A stretch of 64,000 nucleotides of DNA from Fusarium oxysporum f. sp. lycopersici 4287. Taxonomy: Eukaryota; Ascomycota; Sordariomycetes; Hypocreales; Nectriaceae. The stretch is from assembly GCF_000149955.1 (NCBI RefSeq), contig NC_030996.1, forward strand, positions 637,467-701,466. The letters run 5' to 3'. Each line of letters opens with the position of its first letter. Position 1 is the first letter of the stretch. The position numbers and the translations under genes are program-made. The notes beneath the pieces are model-generated. The model worked only from the letters and a program-made list of their open reading frames with translations, did not search any database and had not been told where the DNA came from. This document shows, one piece after another, positions 57,827 through 64,000 of the stretch.

Positions 57827-58427
57827 GCGGATTCACAAGAGCCCTAGATTTAGTAACAGTAATAATAGACTATGGCAACTTCAATCATTACTTGAGTAAA
57901 CGAATTGATCGTATTGACCTCCAAGTTCCAGGAACAATGTTCCGATGGCGACCTGCCGACGTATAACCAAGCGGAGTCAAAGCAGAAGCCCGGGGCTGTC
58001 GCTCGTTGCACACCGGAAGATCCATCGAATGAGTGATTGACATGTCTCAGACCCATCGTTCTACCAGGATTCCTGGGGGGCGTCAATGATCACAGACGAT
58101 GGAAGCACGAAGTCTCACATGGCGATAAACGCGTTATCTTCAGGCTTTCGTGATACCGTCGTACGCCGGCATTACTCTGAACTTGCTGGATAGAGTATTT
58201 CTCACCGCATGTCTCGGACCGACTTCTATCGGTATGCTGTCATGTCCGGTGCGGCGGGAAGAGCTTCGTATCTGGAGGTACGCTCATCCTTGTATCTTCT
58301 CTTGAAATGAAAGATCTCATCGGCTATAAAGGCAAGAGCCATCTCTTCTTCTCCAGCCCATCCAAACCAAATCGCATCGAACAAAGTCGAATAACCAATA
58401 CATCTTACCTACAGCTCATATTCCATC
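57827..58427. other. spacer after the permease and promoter of the secreted Cys-rich gene
   Basis: No gene recognised. Confidence 0.4.
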
Positions 58428-58922
58428 ATGAAGTACTCAGCCGTCGCTATTCTTTCCCTTGCCCAAGGCATCGTCGCTGCGCCGTCCTTCTTGGAGAAGA
58501 TCAAGGGTAGTAAGCCAAAGGCTCTGTCAACTGATCAAGATATATCGTAAGCAGCCTCTCTGCAAGATATCCAATAGGCTCCACTACTACAACCCACAGT
58601 TCACTGCGGCCTGCATAGGAAATGTTCCTTTGCTGACACCGATTCATAGCCTTTCTATCAAGTTCTCGCATGTACCGATGCAGAGGGAGGAACATCAGGC
58701 AGTGAAGTCTGAGATCTGCTGGCTGCTATGCGCTGACAAGGACATTAACTGCCCAGAAGGATTGGTAAGCTATATTTACTCCATATTTCATGTATCTCTT
58801 TGCCCTAACCAAGAGACAGTACCGCTCTAAGAAGGTTAGATCACCTCCTTGGCCCAAATTTAACAATAACTGACCTTGAATCCCAGGTTGATGATTGTTG
58901 GACTTGTTGCTACGAGTATTAG
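58428..58922 (+). CDS. small secreted cysteine-rich protein in four exons, effector candidate
   Basis: Exons 58428-58546, 58650-58764, 58820-58834 and 58887-58922 join in phase to 94 residues. Introns are 103, 55 and 52 nt, and two have CTGAC branch sites near the acceptor. A signal peptide (YSAVAILSLAQGIVAAP) is followed by a charged spacer. A compact Cys-rich end carries seven-residue-spaced cysteines (SEICWLLCADKDINCPEG, then DDCWTCCYEY). The third exon has only 15 bases, so ordinary gene callers may miss it. Six Cys in about 35 residues, with Trp next to Cys, suggest a disulphide-stabilised small effector or antimicrobial peptide; function unknown. The first acceptor is chosen because it is the one that restores phase. 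Confidence 0.68.
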
Positions 58923-58948
58923 CGACATGCTTCAAAAGTTCCATTAGG

Positions 58949-58966
58949 CGGCCTCAAAGTGAGGCC
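58949..58966. repeat. short perfect hairpin
   Basis: GGCCTCA and TGAGGCC are separated by three or four bases just downstream of the secreted gene stop. It may be a chance palindrome or a 3'-end structure. Confidence 0.3.
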
Positions 58967-59124
58967 TTGAGGTTCTCCTGCCGTCCAATAGTATAGGCTG
59001 AATTGTTGGTTTCGAAGAACTCCCCACACGGCACTCGCTTAGTTGGTATGTAACAATTCAACGCCTCATCGGAGGCGTTTTGGGTATGGTTGTCATGGGT
59101 CTTGGCATACAACGAAGCTCATTC

Positions 59125-59679
59125 TCAAAATTTGCATGCCCATATCCACATTCTGGAATCCCTCCATCTCGAGATACTTCTTAGCCTTATTTTGTGACCT
59201 AGAACCATCGTTAGCCATGAATCGTACGAAGACCACTGTGCATGCAAAGTCTCAGATTGCAGAATTGTCTGCAACTCCTGCTGGCCGTTTTTGAACCCCG
59301 CCTCTATCCGTTCGATCTTGCGGTGCAACTTGGATTTGACCACATAAGCGACGGCTCCCATGCAGTCGTTGCATTTTTGCTTGTCTGTCATATAGCGTAG
59401 TTCGCCCAGGAGTGCTTGAGCAGAAGTGTGGCATTTTCTTGCAGTCTTCTGAACCCGTCTTTCGGCATCAGACAGCCTTTCGGATGAGCTCATTGTCTCG
59501 TAGCGAGCCCAAGTCAAGTCACAGGCTTGCGCCAGGTTTTCGGCGTGCTCTTTTATGTTGTGATGAGTGGTGGGTTCCCCACCGTATACTGTCTTACACT
59601 CAGATATGAACCCAGTTGAGGCATGGATGAGCTGGTACAGCGCGCAAACTGTGCCGACAATCTCGAATCCTGTAGTCAT
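59125..59679 (-). CDS. NLR/STAND-type N-terminal domain, truncated
   Basis: From the Met at 59679 the frame encodes about 184 residues. The start (TTGFEIVGTVCALYQLIHAS) and the helical, Lys-rich region that follows (KLHRKIERIEAGFKNGQQEL) are typical of the helical N-terminal domain of fungal NACHT or NB-ARC (STAND) proteins that act in incompatibility and immunity. No NACHT P-loop follows. In another frame, after a GGTTCTAG acceptor-like site near 59197, the sequence reads KAKKYLEMEGFQNVDMG, which resembles the linker before a NACHT domain, and then ends. The gene is therefore a truncated NLR or a stand-alone signalling domain. Assignment to a named N-terminal family is uncertain. Confidence 0.55.
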   Translation of the reverse strand: MTTGFEIVGTVCALYQLIHASTGFISECKTVYGGEPTTHHNIKEHAENLAQACDLTWARYETMSSSERLSDAERRVQKTARKCHTSAQALLGELRYMTDKQKCNDCMGAVAYVVKSKLHRKIERIEAGFKNGQQELQTILQSETLHAQWSSYDSWLTMVLGHKIRLRSISRWRDSRMWIWACKF

Positions 59680-60301
59680 AGTGCCGAATGTTGGTGACAG
59701 ATGTTGGCGGCAGATATTGGCGTGAACACAAGACAAGAGGCTACAGGCCTGGCTGGAATAAAGCGGTGGTAGGCAGAGTGCATAAACGGGGAAGCAACAT
59801 AGGTAAACTGAGACTGGCGACAAAGATGAGCCATCGATTGAGTTATGCTCGACCTTTCAAGATCGACAGATGACTGATCTCACATCAAGGACGCCGGAAC
59901 ACCCATTTTTGGTAATCATTGCGGCATTCGAATCGTACAACCGAGGTCTTGATGATAATAGCCCCGAACAATGCTTCCTTGCATACGTAGTGGCACAGAA
60001 ATGACCGACAACACGTGGTATTGATGACTGAAGTAACGGTCGAGGTAGATGACGAGCTCATTGCGACTAAATGGCTAGTCATTCAACTCCCGACGACAGA
60101 AACGACATGACGATTGCCTGTTGGTAACTATGCAAAGAAAGAGTGATTAAAGTATGTAAACTAAGAAAATTCATGAATCGAATCGCACCAAGCTAACTTT
60201 GACCCAACCAACATTAAAACGACCTTCCTAAAGGATAACAAAACCGAATAGCAAGCAGATGCATCGTTATCTACTGATTCTCCAAATACCACATGAAGCA
60301 A
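59680..60301. other. spacer with no recognised gene
   Basis: Nothing recognisable apart from the probable leader of the truncated NLR gene. Confidence 0.4.
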
Positions 60302-61030
60302 TCAGTGATATGTCAGTGTCCAGCCGTTCTCATGTTCATCTTGCTCAAGGTAGACCTGTGAATCGCCCTTGGGATTTCGGAGTCCAACGATGAAGGAAAG
60401 AGTCTCAGCGCAGTTGACACCCCCGACAACATGGGTGTCTTCCTCACGATCATCCCAGAAAGAGAAGTTGGGGCCGCCAATCGATTTCTGATCGTCGAAG
60501 GGCTTGATGGAGTTGTATGTTACATCGTTCTCGGGGAAACCAGATAGAGGTCGTGCATCAGCTTGTGCATCGCTGTTCTTGACGAGGAATCTTCGAGAGT
60601 AGCGAGGGCCCTGACACCAAGACAGATCGCAGTCCTTTGCGCCTGCGGGGATGTCCTTGAAAATGATCACTTGCTCAACCTGAGACTTGTCCTTCCAAGT
60701 CTCGAGATGAACGCCGTTGACCGGACCACTAGATTCATCGGGATGCTCAGGGTAGATGTCGTACAACGTAGCAGGGACGATGGTCTTAATCGAAGATGAT
60801 GATGTTGTAGAAGTGGGTTTGCCCTTCGCCTTGTCGGGTGTTTTGCCAGAAACGGGAGTAGGGTTGGCACAAGGATCGTGGTCGAAACAGCCGACGTTGG
60901 TGTCACAAGAGTAGTACCACGTACCAGTCGCGCATTCACTGGTCTGTTGGCGAGCGACATTAGCGGGAAGGGCACTCGCAGCAGAAGCAAGATACACCAG
61001 CGCTGTGACCATGTTGGTAATGGAAGGCAT
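60302..61030 (-). CDS. secreted But2-like protein with short Cys-rich N-terminus
   Basis: From the Met at 61030 a single exon gives 242 residues. A signal peptide (SITNMVTALVYLASAASALP) leads to a Cys-rich module (ECATGTWYYSCDTNVGCF, then DPCA) and a Ser/Thr linker. A beta-rich C-terminal domain begins IVPATLYDIYPEHPDE and includes VIIFKDIPAGAKDCDLSW and CAETLSFIVGL. The C-terminal region resembles the But2-type domain (PF09792) of fungal secreted and wall proteins, and the N-terminal CATGTWY module is found in other secreted fungal proteins. It probably sits outside the cell or on the wall; no enzymatic motif is seen. The open frame extends upstream to 61180 but that part is leader. Confidence 0.75.
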   Translation of the reverse strand: MPSITNMVTALVYLASAASALPANVARQQTSECATGTWYYSCDTNVGCFDHDPCANPTPVSGKTPDKAKGKPTSTTSSSSIKTIVPATLYDIYPEHPDESSGPVNGVHLETWKDKSQVEQVIIFKDIPAGAKDCDLSWCQGPRYSRRFLVKNSDAQADARPLSGFPENDVTYNSIKPFDDQKSIGGPNFSFWDDREEDTHVVGGVNCAETLSFIVGLRNPKGDSQVYLEQDEHENGWTLTYH

Positions 61031-62733
61031 TGTTGCGGTTTGAGTTTGGAGTGCAAATATTATGAAGTGGAGGTCGGTGGGTGATGAGTTGTGAGCGCCC
61101 GGTAGAGCTTGGAGGTGTTGGTTATGAGTGTCTTGGCGTGAAGATGCTTCGGAACTGTTGCTTTGAGGGTGCATAACCATTGTCTTATAGAACGTCTTCC
61201 CCTCACCTAAAGAATATTTTGAGATGAATCACGAGGCGCAATATTTGATGCAATGACGAAGTGTCAGTGAACCAGGTTGTTAGCGGCGCGTCACTATCAT
61301 AGCGACGTCTCTGAAGCTATTTCGAATGAGATTATTTCCATATTCAGAGCAAAGAAGGCTTGGAGCTGTCGTGACGTGGGCTTAGTATCGATCCTGTTGT
61401 CTTGGCAGCTTACTATCCTTGCCTCTGTTAGTAGCTGGACGAATAGCAGCGCTAGCTGACCACTCAGCCTCATTACTTATGTAGAAATGATGCGCTATTC
61501 TCCAAAATTAATTAATTTTAGAATGGGAAATACCTAGGATGTCAGTATTGTCATCTTATCTCAGCACCCAACCTTAAGACTCTAATGTCACGGTGTCCAG
61601 CCCAGCTTGGCACCTTAGCAAAGACATAGCCTTAACCAGACAGTTACGCGGCGTGGTGCATGTGCTGGGGCAGCTCTAGATCATTGACAAATTCCACTAT
61701 ACTTGGCAAAGAATTCATATACGCTCTAGCGGTAATTGTATGCGACAAGTAGTTTTGACACTCGGGTTGGAGTTTACAATATGGCACTCGCTCTAGCCAA
61801 CCCATTATTCGTGCTGAGATCCACCTTCTACATCACTAAACGTAAATGCGGACATAAATACTCCAATAGAAACTATTTATACGATTTATCATGGTCCTCT
61901 GAGTGACACAGGAAGCTTTACGGGAATTAGCAATCTCACTCTCAACCAAGGCTAGTAAAACTAAGCTATAAACCACCGACTTCTATACGAAGCATGCTTT
62001 CAGCCTTAATCTTCCAAAATTGGGCAAGATCAAAATCATTCGTCACCTTCTCAGCCTGGCGCTCTAGCTTTTACGATAAACCAGTGCTGTCGCATCCTAC
62101 AGAGACGATGTGTCAAGTCTTACTCTACATAAAAGACGTCCTTCCCTCACAACAATATCACGAGATGCCTTATTGACATACCCTTTAGATGGGTAGATCT
62201 TATAAGACTCAATTCATGTGATCCATAGTTTCGACCTTTTGTGCAAAGCACTTCCATCCGAGCCATTCTTCACTGAAGCCCCGAAGCTCGCGTAAGCCGG
62301 CCTTTAGTCACCGCCCCGACACACCCCAATCCAGCAAGAGTTTGGCGATCATGTCAATCGAATACTGACTGCACCAGGATAATGAGTCCCGCAAAACCCC
62401 CTCCGAGCACTTTTGTCTTAGGATGAAAGAAATGCGCTATATCATGGGCGCTTTACCGTGTCTGATCGTGGCGCTGAGTAAGATTCGTTCATGCTGTCAC
62501 GTCTGGTTTATCATCAGAATCCTTAGTAGATGGGATGAACCAATCATATCGATGGCCCAACATCATCAATCGGCTAACGGCACCACTTCACGGGTATAGC
62601 CAGATATTTTGAGTGCTGAAATGTCAGTCTTGCTATGTTTCTCACTATAAGTTGGAACGGGTATCCCCGTTCACCTTCAAGTGCTACATCCTACCCTCAA
62701 ATTAATCGAAGTGATTCAAGCATATATATCAAC
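61031..62733. other. 1.7-kb gene-poor spacer
   Basis: No convincing coding sequence. The AT-rich stretch near 61505-61525 (TTAATTAATTTT) is the only notable composition. Confidence 0.4.
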
Positions 62734-63658
62734 ATGACTGGACCCCAGATTTATACTCTTAACAGCGGCAAGAAGGGCGTTGAGGAACATCGCCTCGACT
62801 ACCAGCACATCACTTGGTTACATCTTACGAAGACCTTGATCCCCGATAACATCAAGTCATATCTCAACTCTCTTGTCTGCCGTGTACACAGCAACACACT
62901 CCCACGTACCGAACAACATCGTTACTGTCAAGGTACTCAAGACGCGCGTTGCCAACCCCAATGACAAGGCGCTCGTCCACGAGCTTGATGGGTTTGACAT
63001 AGATGATTCAAAGTTCTTCCCCCCCAGCGAACTTCCATCAAATATCAAGTTGTCACTCGGGGATGTCTTCGAGCCAATCCCCGAGAATCTTGTGGGAAAA
63101 TATGACTTGGTGCATGTTCGACTTTTGATGGTCGCTCTCAAAGCCGGGGATTGGGTGCCAGTAGCAAAGAACCTTCAATCACTTCTGCGACCAGGAGGTT
63201 ACATCTTGTGGGACGAAACAGGATTCACCAAGTTCAATGCGACTCCAATCACTGAAGCATACCAGAAATGGATCAGTACGGATGTCCGGTACGGACTATC
63301 AGTCGGACGCGATGTCACGTAAGCATTCCCTCCAGTCGTCATCAAGGATCCGCTGACCTCCAACAGAAGCCCAATGCCACTTGAGGGGCACTTCAGAAAG
63401 GCTGGTTATGTCGATTGCTCACACATCGACTTTAGCAGCTTCAGTGAGGGACCTGAAGTCCGAAAGAGAGCTGGGGATACACTTGTCAACTACGCACGAC
63501 AGGCCTTGAATGGCATTGCTTCCCGGGGAGAGTTTGAGTGGATTCACTCTCATGAAGATGTGGAGAAACATTGCGACAGGCTACAACAAGAGGTAGACGA
63601 CGGCGTTTCCGTGATGGGATTTGAGGTTCGGTGGACTATTGGACGGAAGCCGGAATAA
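62734..63658 (+). pseudogene. LaeA-like SAM methyltransferase, probably degenerate
   Basis: The start at 62734 gives GVEEHRLDYQHITWLHLTKT, the N-terminus of fungal LaeA/UMTA-like methyltransferases. After residue 46 (near 62872) the frame must shift by one base. The second frame continues LVHELDGFDIDDSKFFPP, then GKYDLVHVRLL and LLRPGGYILWDE, the post-I motifs of the class I methyltransferase fold. An intron at 63319-63366 joins the last exon (to RWTIGRKPE) in phase. The glycine-rich motif I (E/DxGxGxG) that holds SAM is not readable in any frame between 62870 and 62960, where it should be. An intron at about 62875-62932 could restore phase but not motif I. The gene is probably non-functional. 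Confidence 0.6.
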
Positions 63659-64000
63659 TCTGGTTTTGTCCTACATCTTGTCGTCGCTTTGCTTGCAGCA
63701 CTAATAAGATATCACTGATAGTCTCAATATTTGCATCCGGTCCCGAGATATATTGACGCTATTCTCAGTGATTCACCAGAGTAATAGGCTTTGAACTGCG
63801 GGTGATGTGTAATGTTTGCTTTTCTAGAGCTGGTAACCCAAGAAAATGAACCTGGTGATGCTCCAACTTCACAGCTAGAGCTTAGATCGCGGCATATATT
63901 GGAATTCTCAGATGCCTTGATGTGAACTATAGAAGCTTCACTCAAGGAGGGGCCTAGCATGTGCAATGTTGTACACTCATTTGTTAAGTGTAAGATTTCA
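63659..64000. other. right edge, no recognised gene
   Basis: Nothing recognisable. Confidence 0.4.

Noticed and set aside
58428..58700. apparent frameshift in the small secreted Cys-rich gene
   Set aside because: Using the CATAG acceptor at 58649 with its CTGAC branch site restores phase, so no mutation is needed.
1..64000. transposon, CRISPR or telomere repeats
   Set aside because: No long terminal repeats, transposase motifs, spaced identical repeats or TTAGGG arrays were found by eye in the window.

Overview
The window looks like a chromosome segment from a filamentous ascomycete, most likely Hypocreales and close to Fusarium. The reasons are short GT-AG introns (mostly 45-60 nt, often with CTAAC or CTGAC branch sites), genes on both strands without operons, many small secreted proteins, a HET-domain gene, an FlbA-type RGS protein and Zn2Cys6 regulation. 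The species is inferred from gene content and style only. No virus, plasmid, CRISPR array or intact transposon was seen.

Layout. 1-16 kb: an alpha/beta hydrolase, a secreted Cys-rich protein, an L-amino-acid-oxidase-type flavoenzyme, a 424-residue conserved protein, a berberine-bridge-type FAD oxidase, a tiny zinc-ribbon-like protein, a VOC (glyoxalase-fold) protein and a disrupted secreted polysaccharide lyase. 16.5-24 kb: a HET gene interrupted by an assembly gap, a PMU1-like phosphatase, a large membrane protein and an FlbA-like RGS regulator. 24-28 kb is gene-poor and holds an intron-containing tRNA-Ala. 28-39 kb: a GH93-type arabinanase, a small secreted protein, an Arf-like GTPase, eIF2D/Tma64, an unrecognised three-exon gene, an intron-containing tRNA-Trp and a dynamin-like GTPase. 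39.6-46 kb: a small ORF with an internal stop, a mucin-like wall protein with decaying tandem repeats and a secreted protein with a Cys-His pair.

Two stretches form metabolic units. At 46.1-51.2 kb a gentisate 1,2-dioxygenase and a fumarylpyruvate-hydrolase-type FAH enzyme diverge from a promoter dense in CCGG, next to a Zn2Cys6 regulator, which suggests an aromatic (gentisate) catabolic cluster. At 52.8-57.8 kb an intracellular GH3 beta-glucosidase and a sugar permease diverge from a shared promoter with CreA-type motifs, which suggests a cellobiose or lactose uptake-and-hydrolysis cassette. The last 6 kb holds a four-exon small Cys-rich secreted protein, a truncated NLR-type N-terminal domain, a secreted But2-like protein and a degenerate LaeA-like methyltransferase.

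Several genes carry disruptions: the polysaccharide lyase, the mucin repeat region, the ORF at 39.7 kb, the methyltransferase and possibly the Arf-like GTPase. These may be real decay or sequencing and assembly error. The N run at 17602-17752 shows the assembly is not finished. All splice sites were read by eye from GT-AG consensus and reading phase.
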